Positions 26,172 to 37,368 of a stretch of 64,000 nt of DNA are shown piece by piece. Source of the stretch: Chamaecrista fasciculata (taxonomy: Eukaryota > Streptophyta > Magnoliopsida > Fabales > Fabaceae); assembly GCA_003254925.1 (NCBI GenBank), contig QANZ01029687.1, forward strand, positions 74,085 through 138,084, written 5' to 3'. The notes under the pieces were generated by a model. It was not told the origin of the DNA. It did not search any database and saw nothing but the letters and a program-made list of their open reading frames with translations. The translations under genes and the position numbers were made by a program. Numbering within the stretch: the first letter of the stretch is position 1; every line of letters starts with the position of its first letter.

Positions 26172-26817
26172 CTTCGACGGCGGCACCGGCGGCAACATTT
26201 ACCCTGCCGTCGCCATCGCCGACGAGCTCAGAATCACAAACCCCACCTGCCAAATCCTCTTCATCGGCACCCCCAACAGCATGGAAAGCACCGCCGTCCC
26301 CTCCGCCGGCTACGACTTCGCCGCCGTCCCCGCCGTCGTCCGATCCCAAAATTTCTTGATCCTCCCTTTTCGTCTCATCAAATCCCTAATCCAATGCTTC
26401 CGCAAACTCGACGATTTCAAACCCCACGTCGTCGTCGGAACTGGTGGGCACGTCTCTTTTCCGGTGTGTCTCGCCGCGAAACTCAAAAGCATCAAACTTG
26501 TCATCCAAGAACAGAATTCCGTGCCGGGTATCGCAAATTCGATTCTTTCTGTGTTCGCTGACGTCATCCTCATCGCTTTTAACTCCACAATCGACAGTTT
26601 TCCGAGGAGGAACAATTGTGTGGTTTGTGGGAACCCGGTGAGGTTGTCGTTGAGGAAGCATGAGGTGTCGAAGGAAACTGCAAGGTCGCATTTTTTCTCT
26701 AAGAATAATATTGCAGCAGGGGATGATGATTCTGTTTCTAAGAAAGCCAAGGTTTTGCTTGTTCTTGGTGGGTCTTTTGGTGCTCATTCTATAAACATTG
26801 CGATGCTGAATTTCTAA
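26172..26817 (+). pseudogene. Captured N-terminal fragment of a plant MurG-like glycosyltransferase
   Basis: In frame from about 26172 the translation reads FDGGTGGNIYPAVAIADEL, then GTGGHVSFPVCLAAKLKS, then VIQEQNSVPGIANSIL and VLLVLGGSFGAHSINIAML, ending at a stop at 26815-26817. These are the hallmark segments of the N-terminal and linker part of MurG, the UDP-GlcNAc:lipid I transferase. Plants keep a nuclear-encoded homologue thought to act in plastids. The C-terminal nucleotide-sugar domain is missing and the first glycine-loop histidine (GGTGGH) is asparagine. The longest ATG-started frame is 26281-26817 (178 aa). The fragment is GC-rich compared with its surroundings and lies exactly between the arms of a MULE element. 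It is a captured fragment; any translation or regulatory role is unknown. Confidence 0.88.
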
Positions 26818-27444
26818 GATGATGGAGATGATGAAGGTGAAGAAGATGATGATGATGATGATGAAGAAGATGAAGATGATAATGAAATTAGGATTTAGGG
26901 ACCAATTTTTTTTTTTAATTCTGATTTAATAAATTTGAGGACCTAGGGACCAAATTGCAAGAGAGTGGTTTTTTTAGGGGTTTAGGGGTTAGGGTTTTAG
27001 GGTTTAGAATTTTAGAGTTTAGGTTTTAGGGTTTTTAATACTTTTAAGGACTAAATTGAAATATTTGGAAGTGTTTTGGAACACTTTACAATTTTATTTT
27101 GAGAATTTGGGACTAAAATGAATGAATATGATGAAAAATGTAAATCCAGGGACTGATTTGCTAGTTTACTCAATTTTTATGTTCAAAAATGTAAATCCAG
27201 TCATCATGCCAAGGTGGAAAAAAAAAAAGAATGCCCAGTCATGATGCCACGTAATCAAGTCAAACAAAAAAAATGACACATGAGCAAAAAAAATTGCCAC
27301 ATGTGCATTGAGTCAAAATTGAGGGCATAATTGAAACGTTGGTTGCACATTGAGGGCATGTCTGAACAAAATGAAACGTTAAGGGCATAACTGAAAATCA
27401 CTGCAAACGTTAGGGGCATGAAAGGGTGTTTTGCCTTACTATTA

Positions 27445-28180
27445 TATATTAAACCTTTTTATTGAGACATGTATCCAAATATATAAAATTTTCGTATTTG
27501 TTTAACGCATTCTGGAATAAACATCCTTTGATTTGACGTTATACAAATATAGACATAAGACATATATCGTACTAGGGGTGAGGGCACGCAAATATGTATG
27601 TAAAATAAATAAGGGACTAAATTGTTAACTTAGTAAAGAAAGAGAGATCAAATAGTAAATTTTCTCTTATTTTTAATTTCATAAACTATAGTTATAAACA
27701 TGGACGACCAGAAAGGGGTGAAGCCATATAATATTAGATTTGTATGACGACGGAATTAAATAATCGAAAGCACTAATTGAGTAATTGTCATTTCTAAGTA
27801 TTAAGTAAAGTACTGTAGTCCTTTTTCCTCGCCAAAACAACTTTTAATTTGCAATTAGTTATAACTTATACGCTAATGGCATTGAAAAGATTCGGCCACA
27901 CATTTGAATTTCTTCATTAAGAAAACAAGATCTTCGTCAGGATGACATTTCGTGGTGTATCCCTATCTTGTTTTCCACCATTAATTTTCGGTCAAAAGCT
28001 TATTAAATTGTTATCTTTAAGTCTTGATCTGTCTTTAAGTGAGAATTTAATTTCTTCATTTGTCTATTCTTTAATATTTAGGCTAGAGCGTCTACAACAT
28101 GTCATAAAGCTTACGTAATGCAATTGATCAATAAACGATTAAACTCTGTCAATTTGTTTTATTACGGTTTATTATCTCCG
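27445..28180. other. Intergenic, no gene seen
   Basis: AT-rich DNA right of the Pack-MULE. No open frame or repeat structure stands out. Confidence 0.5.
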
Positions 28181-28265
28181 ACTTGTTCTTACTTAAGTGT
28201 ATAATAATAAAAAGACTTGTTCTTACTTAAATATAACATAATACTCTAAAATAAGACTTGTTCTT
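28181..28265. repeat. Three spaced copies of GACTTGTTCTTAC
   Basis: GACTTGTTCTTACTTAA or a close variant occurs at about 28181, 28215 and 28255. The copies are spaced by roughly 35-40 bp and abut the left end of the next TIR element. Confidence 0.7.
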
Positions 28266-28694
28266 ACGTAAATTACACTTTGATACTTTGTAGTTTGACA
28301 TTATTTCACTTTGGTACCCTGTGGTTTGAAACTTGACACTTTGGTACCCTGTGTATTCTCCATTAACACTTTGGTACCCTTTGGAGTTATTTTGTAATTT
28401 TAACCATAACAAATTTTGTAAAAATTACATATTGACCCCAATTTTTTAAAAAAATTTTTATTTTAGTCCATAGATAATATGTATTCAGAGACCTATTTTT
28501 TATTTTTTGAAAATTTTTTGGGGTCAATATGTAATTTTTTTAAATTTGTTATGGTTAAAATTATGAAATACCTCCAAAGGGTACCAAAGTGTTAATAGAG
28601 AATACCACAGGGTACCAAAGTGTCAGGTTTCAAACCACAGGGTACCAAAGTGAAATAGAGTGAAACCACAAGGGTACCAAAATGTAATTTACCC
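28266..28694. mobile_element. MITE, GGGTAAATTAC family, degraded copy
   Basis: The right end reads AATTTACCC and the left end GTAAATTACACTTTGATACT. Both arms repeat CACTTTGGTACCCT, each copy containing the palindrome GGTACC, around a central TTAACCATAACAAATTT block. No TSD can be read, and the first bases of the left TIR are mutated. The better preserved relative is at 31303-31732. Confidence 0.8.
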
Positions 28695-29083
28695 TATTTT
28701 TTAAATTTTAAACCTTGAACAACCACTAATTAAGAAACAACAACTACAAAAGTACATAAGAACGACAACTAAGAAACTACAACTACATGTACATACATAA
28801 GAACAATCCCTCTCTTCCATGCCCCCAATACAAAGAAGGGTAAATTATAAAAATAGTCCATATGGTTTGGTCTAAAAAGACGATAATATTTTATGGTTTA
28901 AAATTTTATAAATTGGAGCTTATGGTCTGTAACTTAACACATTGAGATCTTGACATAAAAATATTAACTGCAGATGGCGGATAAAAATCTCTTTCCAATC
29001 TCTAATTAAGGACTGAAATGAAACATAATACAAATAAAATCAAAATAAAATTTTCACTTATCATCGTCAATTAATTTTTTCTA

Positions 29084-29642
29084 GGCAAAAAACCCTTTCG
29101 TGCCCCTAACGTTTGCGGTTATTTTCAGTTATGCCCCTAACATTTCATTTGTGTCAGTTGTACCCCCAATGTGAAACGTTAATTTCAATTATGCCCCCAC
29201 CCTCGTTAGTGTACCGTTTTTCGAAACTTTTAAGCTTCGATCCGTGTTCATTTTAGTTTGCTTTGATAAATGAGTTTATGGGTACTCATTTTCAGCTCCT
29301 AAGGATCATTTTGCACATGAAAATTTTGAGAAAAATGTTTCGTTTTGGTCCTTTTTGGGGTTCATCGGGTCCGATTTTTTTCGGGTTTGGGGCTATTTTG
29401 AGCTTAATCTTTGAAATTGATCTAAAAAAATCAAGTTTATGATGTCCGAAAATTAAAACAAATATGAAATTTGATCAAAACCGAGCTCAAATCGTGCGAA
29501 AATGGTGATTTTTTTTTTGTGGATGATTGAAATTGGGGGCATAATTGAAACTAATGTTTCACATTGGGGCACAACTGACACAAATGAAACGTTAGGTGTA
29601 TAACTAAAAATCACCGCAAACGTTAGGGGCACGTATTTTGTC
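29084..29642. mobile_element. TIR element sharing its ends with the Pack-MULE
   Basis: The left end GGCAAAAAACCCTTTCGTGC and right end GGGGCACGTATTTTGTC match the GGCAAAACACCC family at 25568. Repeated AACGTTTGCGGT and TTATGCCCC motifs follow. The interior (29210-29530) is unrelated to MurG and codes for nothing recognisable. The flanking 9-mers TTTTTTCTA and TTTTTTTCC match only in part, so the TSD is weak. Confidence 0.75.
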
Positions 29643-29794
29643 TTTTTTTCCAACATAACCCTAATATATTAGCGGTACAAATCACATACCTCATTTTACA
29701 AAATTTTGGATCACATAATATTATTACATAGATAAGTCAAATTAGAAGAACCATTCTTACAATTTACCCTAAAAAACAATACAATCCAAGAATT

Positions 29795-32420
29795 TCATAT
29801 TATCCAAAACCACCCAAGAACCGACCCACCCACCAACCCAAATCCTAGGAACATGATCATAAGAATTGCAGATAACTCAGACTCAGAAAAAGCCACAGAT
29901 TTTGGGGTTACAATCATGAGGACACTTGTCAAGTATCCATTACTCAATCCAAGCAAAAATGTCAAAACCACCATAGGAACTTCTGTTTTAAGCCATTTTG
30001 GTCCATGAAGACAAACAATGAACAGAGGATAAAACAGTAACCTAGAAACAGAAGCCCACGTTGCCGTTTTGATAGATTTCAACACATAAAACGCAGTCAC
30101 ACACTTCCCCATCAAATCAGCAACATTATAAACCGAAATTAGCAAAATGGGATACCAATCCTTGAAAATATGTGATTGAAGATCTTCAGCTATGAAACCT
30201 GGGAATATAGACAAAGTGACCATGTAGATCATGAAAATGCCGAAAACCGGCAACCGGATCTTCTGGGCCACGGCGCATAACTTTGGCAGTGAAGAGATAG
30301 AGTTTTCTTGGTGAAGAAGCGTTTGGTGATAGTGCTGCATGACTGGTAACTTGTACTGCAGGTTGCAGAAGATGATGCAACAGAGAAGGAAGACTGTGGC
30401 AACAATGAAGTACAAATGAGCACTTGATTGAAGGCCTTTTGGGGTTTGTGGGAGAATAGCTTTTGTTATTATCCTCAAGATTGAAATGATCATGCCTGTC
30501 CAAAAAGAGATTTTAATTAATTAAATAATTAGAGGGGTTTGAAATTTTGAGTACTTTCTGTTTCTACATGGTTTTCTTTTTACAACCAAACAAACACACA
30601 TTTGAAATGATTGATTTTTTATGTCAATGAGAAGTGGAAGGAGAAGGAACCATTCGTTTGTTTGTTTGGTGAACAAATGAGTAAATTAGTAATTTGATTC
30701 CTGAAAAATCACCGAGTTGACAACTCAGCCCCAGAAAGATTGAAATGTACAATTTAGTCTTTAAAACATTAAAACGATATACTTTTTAGTCCCTGAAAAA
30801 TTGAAATGGTATACTATTTAGTCCATATAAAGGACTAATTAGTATACCGTTTTGATCTTTCAGAGACTAAATTGTATATTTCAATCTTTCAAGGACCGAG
30901 TTGTCAGCTTAGTGATCTTTAAGGGACTAAATTGTCAATTTACTCATTTAAACTAACAATTTAGTACCTAAAAGATCACAAAGCTGACAACTTGGTCCCT
31001 AGAATATTGAAATATACAGTTTAGTCCCTGAAAGATCAAAATGGTATACTAATCAATTATTTTCATGGACTAAATAGTATACTATTTTAATCTTTTAAGG
31101 ACTAAAAAGTATACTTGTTTTTATCGTCTTTCAGGGACTAAATGTGTATTTTAATTTTTTAGAGATTAAATTGTGAGCTAGGTGAACTTTCAAGACCAAA
31201 TTATTAACTTACTCTAGAATTTACTAAATATATAATTGAATGAGTAAAATAGAGTTATGAGCTATTATTATATCACACACTCATCATGTCAAATAATAAT
31301 AAGGGTAAATTACACTTTGGTACCTTGTAGTTTGACCCTATTTCACTTTGGTACCCTGTGGTTTGAAACTTGACACTTTGGTACCCTGTAGTATTTTCCA
31401 TTAACACTTTGGTACCCTTTGGAGCTATTTTGTAATTTTAACCATAATAAATTTTACAAAAATTACATATTGACCCAAAAAAAATTTAAAATTTTTCATT
31501 TTAGTCCCTATATAATATGTATCTAGGGACCTATTTGTAATTTTTTGAAAATTTTTTGGGGTCAATATGTAATTTTTGCAAAATTTGTTATGGTTAAAAT
31601 TACAAAATAGCTCCAAAGGGTACCAAAGTGTTAATGGAGAATACCACAGGGTACCAAAGTGTCAAGTTTCAAACTACAGGGTACCAAAATGAAATAGAGT
31701 CAAACCACAGGGTACCAAAGTATAATTTACCCTAATAATAATACAGAACAAGTGAAGAACACAATATGACTGACCTGAGGAAGCCGTTCCAGCAAAAACG
31801 GCTTGCATGTACTGTCTAGGTAGCTTCCCAGCCGATCCTATCAAGCTTCCAGCCACCAAGCCGTCGGCTAAGCCACAAACAACAACAGCCGCGACGGTGA
31901 AGCCGTAAGCGCAAGAGGGTCTGTGGCGGCTCGGCTTATTAGAGCCGCCCACGACAAGAACGACGTCGTATTGAGTAGTAGTAGTAGCCCAGTCAATAAC
32001 GGAAGGCACCATGAGAGAAATAACAAACAAAGAGAAGCCAATGTTCATTCTCATCATTCTAGCCTTGTGACTCTGCCACGTCATCACCACCACGAGCACC
32101 AAAACTGATGACGTCATGTAAGCCACTGAGAAAACCTTCTCAATGTGGTTCGTTGGATAGAGATAGGCGAAGTAATCAACGGCTGTGATTAGAGCATTCC
32201 ACGGGAGTAAGTTTCCAGCACCAAGCAAGAAATGGATTAAGTAGGCGATTCTGTAGGTGTCGTAATTATGATTATGATGATTATTATTATCGCTAATTAT
32301 CTCATTATCACTCATCGTCGTCGTCGTCTTCTTCCAAGCTAACTCGTCCATCTTCTGGTGTAATTCTAGAATAATATTATTATTCTCTACTTTCTCAGGC
32401 TTTAATTCTGGGGCTCGCAT
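29795..32420 (-). CDS. ENT8: Equilibrative nucleoside transporter, ENT8 type, 2 exons
   Basis: Exon 1 is 32420-31775 and exon 2 is 30495-29795, joined in phase at SSG|MIIS, giving 448 aa. ENT-family (SLC29) proteins move nucleosides across membranes, and plant members are usually proton-coupled. The family segments are clear: RIAYLIHFLLGAGNLLPWN (near 58), GSAGKLPRQYMQAVFAG (near 196), LRIITKAILPQTPKG after the splice, LSIFPGFIAEDL, SVYNVADLMGKC and the end LGFGLVGGSVLGWFW. Eleven membrane spans are expected. The N terminus (1-55) is longer than in Arabidopsis ENT8 and contains an Asn/His run. Internal methionines at 26 and 36 could be alternative starts. The single intron of 1,279 bp is almost filled by two TIR elements. 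Both exons are open, so the gene looks functional. Confidence 0.93.
30679..31214. mobile_element. GAGTAAATTA-type TIR elements, probably two abutting, in the ENT8 intron
   Basis: The stretch starts GAGTAAATTAGTAATTTG and ends AATTATTAACTTACTC. Its middle (30930-30965) holds another TTTACTC / TTTAAACTAACAATTTAG junction, so it may be two tandem or nested copies. Arms repeat CTGAAAGATCA and GGGACTAAAT motifs. No clean TSD was found. A related element is at 34575-35110. Confidence 0.65.
31303..31732. mobile_element. MULE-type MITE, GGGTAAATTAC family, in the ENT8 intron
   Basis: The ends are GGGTAAATTACACTTTGGTA and TATAATTTACCC. They are flanked by a perfect 9 bp TSD TAATAATAA (31294-31302 and 31733-31741), although that sequence is a simple repeat. 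The arms carry repeated CACTTTGGTACCCT and AGGGTACCAAAGTG motifs. The right end lies about 40 bp from the ENT8 splice donor at 31775. Confidence 0.88.
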
Positions 32421-33089
32421 TCTGAAAATTAAATGCTAGATAGATTATTATTGAGTTGATGAGAGTAATATATATTGGTATATATGCGATTGGGTGATGA
32501 TTGATATATGATGAGGTTGGAGTTGGAATAAATCGATGAAGGAAAATTGTGGTTTGTGGGGACACAATGGATGGGTGATATTAATATACCCTTTTGGGTC
32601 AGATCGTACTACACTCACACATGGGTAACCTAATAACCTAGCTAGCTGTCTCTTGCACAAGCTCATACTTGACGGGTACTTGTAAATTTTACTTGGGGGA
32701 TGGGTTTGAGTTCGGGTCCAAGTAAAAAGTGAATGGGTTCTGATTTAGGAATTTACTCATTTAAAATTACAAGGTACGGATATGAGTCTGGGATATATAG
32801 GGAATGATCTGGACCTGGGCATTAAAGTACCCTACCTATGAGGATCTGGGGATTAAAGCATGCTACCCATGAACATTCCAGTAGTCTTGCAACTTGGGGT
32901 ATATATGCATATAATTGTATATAATTGCTAAGTGGCATAATCTCTATTTTTTAAGTAATTTAATGATTAAAAAAAAATAAAAAAATATCTTTTTTAGCTA
33001 ATCAAAACTGTGTATGAGATCGTATATATTACTTATTGTGTGTAATGTGCAAGTTCCATCATATTTGACCCTTAATTTTAATATTAAGG
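32421..33089. other. ENT8 upstream region
   Basis: The 5' flank of the minus-strand ENT8 gene. It holds simple AT-rich DNA and, near 32895-33060, a segment (AAGTGGCATAATCTCT block) that recurs at about 40730-40880. No promoter element can be assigned with confidence. Confidence 0.45.
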
Positions 33090-33440
33090 AAAAAAGTATT
33101 ATTGGTGTCTCAAATTATGAAGTAAGTCTTAGTTGTATCTTCCTTTAAACTTTTTTTATCATAAATTATACCTCTAAAATTTCATTTATTTCAATTGTAC
33201 TACAAGGTCTAACGTCGTTTAAATCGTTAACAAAAATGATGACATGGCTAATGATTTTTTTTTATTATTATTTTGGTTAATTGTACTCCAAAAGTTGTAC
33301 ATTCGTATCAATTATACCTTAAATTTTTAACATTTTGTGTCAATTATACTAAAAAATATTTAGGTAAGAATGACATCAACATTTTCTAACAAAAAAATAA
33401 AAATTTAAAAATACAACTAAGACTTATTCCATAATTTAAG
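33090..33440. mobile_element. Short TIR element, AAGTCTTAGTTGTA arms
   Basis: Near the left end, CAAATTATGAAGTAAGTCTT and TAGTTGTA are mirrored at the right by ACAACTAAGACTTATTCCAT. The centre carries repeated TAATTATACC-type motifs. The TSD is not resolved and borders are approximate. Confidence 0.55.
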
Positions 33441-33777
33441 GGTTTGCCTAATTAATATTAATGATTATACTATTATAGTATTATACTGTGAGATTTTAAA
33501 AACAAAAAATAGTACTTTTATTTTTCTTTTCTTCTTTTTTTGAGTGAAAATTTAAGTGAGTAATAAGATGTTTAAAGTTTATTAAATTTTGGGACATGCA
33601 TGCTTCAACTCAATTTAAATGAGTTGGGTGTTGGAAGCTTACTATGATCTCAATATGCCTCTAAATTCATTGAACATTATATAGATATTTACAAATTATC
33701 AACGAATAAGATTCTTATATTGGTAGTAGAAATAAAGTTCAAGATATTATGAGTTATTAGTGAACTCTTTAGTCCAT

Positions 33778-34180
33778 TAAAAAATTAAAAATAAAAGTAC
33801 TAATTTTGTTCCCTAACTTTACATCAACTTGCAACTGTTAATTTTATCCCCAATTTTTTTTTTGTCAATTTCGTCTCCAATATTTTCCATTTTAGTCAAT
33901 TTCATCTTTAAACTAACTTCTTTCAATAAATTAACGGTATTATCTTATTTTTTCAATTTGAGTTAGGATTTAAAATTCTTTTTCTATTAATTTTACATTA
34001 TATATCATTAACTATATAGATTTTGTCGATCATATTTGGTTCAAATAAGAGTAAAAAATAAAATTGACCAAAATATGAAATATTAAGATGAAATTGATAG
34101 AAAAAAATTGAGAACGAAATTAACAGTTGTTATAAAATTTAAAAACGAAATTTGTACTTGTGTCAAAAAAAAAAAGTGAA
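33778..34180. mobile_element. TIR element related to the insert at 12300
   Basis: The inner arms hold AAAGTACTAATTTTGTTCCC on the left and AACGAAATTTGTACTTG on the right, with TTTATCCCCAATTTT-type motifs. Flanking copies of GTGAACTCTTT with a partly matching extension lie at 33760-33775 and 34171-34185. A run of A bases precedes the right copy. The long direct repeat plus A-run would also suit a retroposon, but the inverted arms argue for a DNA element. Confidence 0.6.
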
Positions 34181-34323
34181 CTCTTTCGTCTTTACTAATT
34201 GAATCAAGTTCTGTGGGCAAAACTCAGTGCTTTTACTTTGGAAGCTTTTCTTAACAAGCTAAAAATGGTTGTATTATATCACAAGTTCTTATAACGAGTA
34301 CAAAATCGACAGGTACGCAGTAC

Positions 34324-34350
34324 TATATATATATAGATAGATAGATAGAT
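34324..34350. repeat. TA / GATA microsatellite
   Basis: A (TA)n run passes directly into several GATA units. Confidence 0.9.
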
Positions 34351-34574
34351 ACTCACTCCAATTATCATGTGAAGCAATCACGTTAATGAATTCCTTTCTA
34401 TAATTGATTAATTGTACGTGTTCCTAATTCGGAATTTTTGCAATTTGTATTCACTCGGCTGGTGCACATGGTGAAAGAAACGGACTAGTTAGTGGTGAGG
34501 AGCTGAGAAGTGGCTTGTCAAACTGACATCTCAGGAAAAGAAAGAAAGAGAAATATGAAAGAAAGTTTATAGTG

Positions 34575-35110
34575 TAAAGTAATAATTTTGTCATTAAAAG
34601 ATTACTGGGTGAATAACTTAGTCATTAAGATTAAAATATATAGTTTAGTCCCAGAAAAATCAAAGCGATATACTGATAAATTATCTGAGATCTCCACCTA
34701 GGAGCCAGCTATGATACCTACAAGAGTTAGTTCAATCATGAGGGAGGGCCCCACGATGAAACTTCGACGCCCAAGTCAATATAATATAAGAGAGAACAAA
34801 TAGAGATGAGTTAGAGTATATTTAAGGAGGGATTTATATAAGACCTTAGAGGGGCATTACGGTAATCTCACTTGAGAGGTCTAGAGGTAGGGGACAGACC
34901 GACCCAAAGATAGAAGGTCGATTTGGCCATACCTTATCATATACTTTATTAGTCTTTTTTACGGACTATATAATATACCATTTTAATCTTTCAGGGACTA
35001 AATAGTTTACCGTTTTGATCATTCAAAGACTAAATGTGTATTTTAATCTTTCAGTGTCTGAGTTGTTAGCTCAGTGATCTTTCAGGAACTAAATTGTTAA
35101 TTAGCTCAAA
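34575..35110. mobile_element. TIR element with a non-homologous central insert
   Basis: Both arms (34575-34680 and 34965-35110) carry the same CTGAAAGATCA / GGGACTAAAT motifs as 30679-31214 in opposite orientation. The centre (about 34685-34950) is unrelated, more GC-rich DNA with blocks such as TCTCCACCTAGGAGCCAGC and AGGTCTAGAGGTAGGGG. The insert has no frame that I recognise and looks like captured or retrotransposon-derived sequence. Confidence 0.55.
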
Positions 35111-35719
35111 GTTTATATATATATATATGTCATTAAGGTTAACTTTAATTATATTTTATCATTTTTATGATTATAGTTGCACAAAATAATTTTTTTTCCT
35201 CTACAAGTATAATGACTGTGTAAAAAAAACTTGTTATGTATCTTATTTTTATTAAAAAAATTTATAGAAAATATTTAAATAATTTTATATAAATATAATA
35301 AAATAAAGCCTACAGACCACGTCACTAGCTTAATTATAAAGAAAAAAAATTAAGCTTGATTTTATATTTAACATCGTATATACAATAATTCAATATTTTT
35401 TCATTTTAAATTTTAATTATTATTTTTTATTTTTATACATTTTTTATTAAATATATTTTAAACACAAACACAAATATAGAAAAAGTGTTACCTCCTTATA
35501 TCTTTTGCTTAATTATACCAATCTTTATCCATGCAGAATTTGATACTTTGTTGAGAGAATATACAGAGGAGTGTGACTGATTAGCTTAGTTACATTCACA
35601 TGCAGCCTCCCAATTTATTTGACGAATGTCATTTATTTCCACCATCAGATAGATGCTGTTATTCTAGGCTTCTTTCACTTTAATAAGTATGCTTCAAAAG
35701 TTTATATACGATTTCATCA
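35111..35719. other. AT-rich intergenic DNA
   Basis: No gene or clear repeat apart from a short TA run near 35115. Confidence 0.5.
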
Positions 35720-36375
35720 AAATCACATTTTGGCCCCTTAACTGAAGGGTGAATTCCAATTTGGTTCCTAAACTATTTTTCATTATGCTGTAGTTCTTAA
35801 ACTTTTATACTTATTCTGAGATAGGATCCTCTATAGTATACTTTCTCTCTCTACTTGTTCATTTCTCTCTCTGTACTTCACCTAGAGTGCACTATAGAGG
35901 ATCCAATTTGTACTTATTCCACTGTTAATCCCAATCATTATTCTGTCTCATTTTAGTTGTTATCTCTGAGTTGAACACTTGATCTGAATGATTTCTTTCA
36001 CATATATGTCTTAATAATAAGTGAGTGAACAAAGAGAGAAAGAAAAATCTTCCTTCGTCTTAACAAGAAAAATCAATCACAATTTTATCTTTAAATATTT
36101 ATGACTATGAGTAAGAAGGAAGGTTTTTCCTTCTCTTTTTTGTCAATTCACTTATTATGACACGTATGAAAGAGAATTATATTGTCCATTATCTTAGTTG
36201 TCTACGTCAAATAAAATAGCAGAAACTATAAGAAATCATGTCTTGGACTAATGCATGGTACGTGGAACAAATGAAAAAGTTTGAGGATCAAAACAAAAGG
36301 ACAAATAGATTAAGGACCAAAATGAAACTCACCCTGAAATTCAGGGACCAAAATGAAATTTTGACCTATATGATT
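35720..36375. mobile_element. MITE-like inverted repeat, CATTTTGG arms
   Basis: The left arm CAAAATCACATTTTGGCCCC is mirrored by GGACCAAAATGAAATTTTG at the right. A smaller nested hairpin, GATCCTCTATAGT near 35825 and ACTATAGAGGATCC near 35890, lies inside. The TSD is not resolved. Confidence 0.5.
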
Positions 36376-37368
36376 TTCACCAATCAGCCTCAAAGCCTTA
36401 TATATAGCATTAAACTCCTGTCATATTTAATTTGCGCATATTAAAGAAAATATTCTTCAATTGAACAAATACGTACAAATTAAAGAAAATCCTCTTGTTT
36501 TTTCATTTTTTAAGTCACTTAATTAAGAAAAGGATGGAAGAAGGAGGAGTTAATTAACCAATTAAAGAGAAAACCCATGATGTAGTTTCTAAATTTGTAT
36601 CAAGTCAACAAAGTTAATTATCAATAATAAAGTTCTCCTAATTCAAAGAAAAATTAGAGTAGTCCAATTAAAAAAGTTAATTATTATTTTACTTTTGAGG
36701 AAAAATGTTATATTTTAGTTCATACTTCAGACATCTTTACTTTAGTTTCAATTCTGTTTTGTAATAAATATAATCCCTAATTTTATATTTCATTTTTTAC
36801 TATAGCTATCTCTAAAGTACCGAATAGAACTCGATATTGTTGTTTTCTTTAAGAACAGTATTATTTACTATACTAACCGTATCTAGCATGCCATGCATGA
36901 TATGGCGCTAAATAAATAGTGCTTTGTAATGGGAAAGTTTGGTCAACTCGATCTAAATTAAAACATTTTCTAATTTCAGAGCAAATGATTGACTGTCTCA
37001 TTATTCAATTTCCACGATAGATTTTTCTTTTCATCCCTCATTGCGTTTTTATTTGTGTGTTTTTCTAGTTTTTATACTTTATGTTGCTTGATGACAACAT
37101 GTTTTGAAGTCAATGCTTGTGATAAAAACAAGTTTTTTACCCTAGTTCTAAAAATGTAAATGTTGATATTGATATATCAATCACAATACTATTAGTATTA
37201 GCAAAAATCGAAACTTCTTTTGTTAAGTTAAATTGTATTCCATATTGACAGTGTGAGTGTAATTCACTTGTACACGTTAGCAAGTGTACGTTAGTTAGAT
37301 CAGCTAGTATTAGCTAGGAGTTGTTTCTGAGTTAGTTAGCTCAGTTTTTCTTGTGTATATAAATTTTT
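36376..37368. other. Intergenic, no gene seen
   Basis: AT-rich DNA with no protein-like frame. Confidence 0.5.

Larger units (their letters stand above)
25568..27435. mobile_element. Pack-MULE carrying a MurG gene fragment
   Basis: TIRs begin GGCAAAACACCCTTTCATGC and end in the reverse complement. A perfect 9 bp TSD TTACTATTA flanks them (25559-25567 and 27436-27444), the length typical of Mutator-like elements. The arms are about 600 bp each and highly complementary. From outside in they hold GCCCCTAACGTTT-type repeats, a second GAGTAAACTAGCAAATCAGT boundary (25834 and its mirror at 27171), telomere-like CCCTAAA repeats, and GAA/GAT-rich runs. Between the arms lies about 640 bp of GC-rich, exon-like DNA encoding part of a MurG homologue. 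No transposase is present, so the element must have moved in trans. Confidence 0.92.

Noticed and set aside
26310..26787. Minus-strand open frames of 133-146 codons opposite the MurG fragment
   Set aside because: They are antisense shadows of the GC-rich captured coding DNA. The plus-strand frame carries the MurG motifs.
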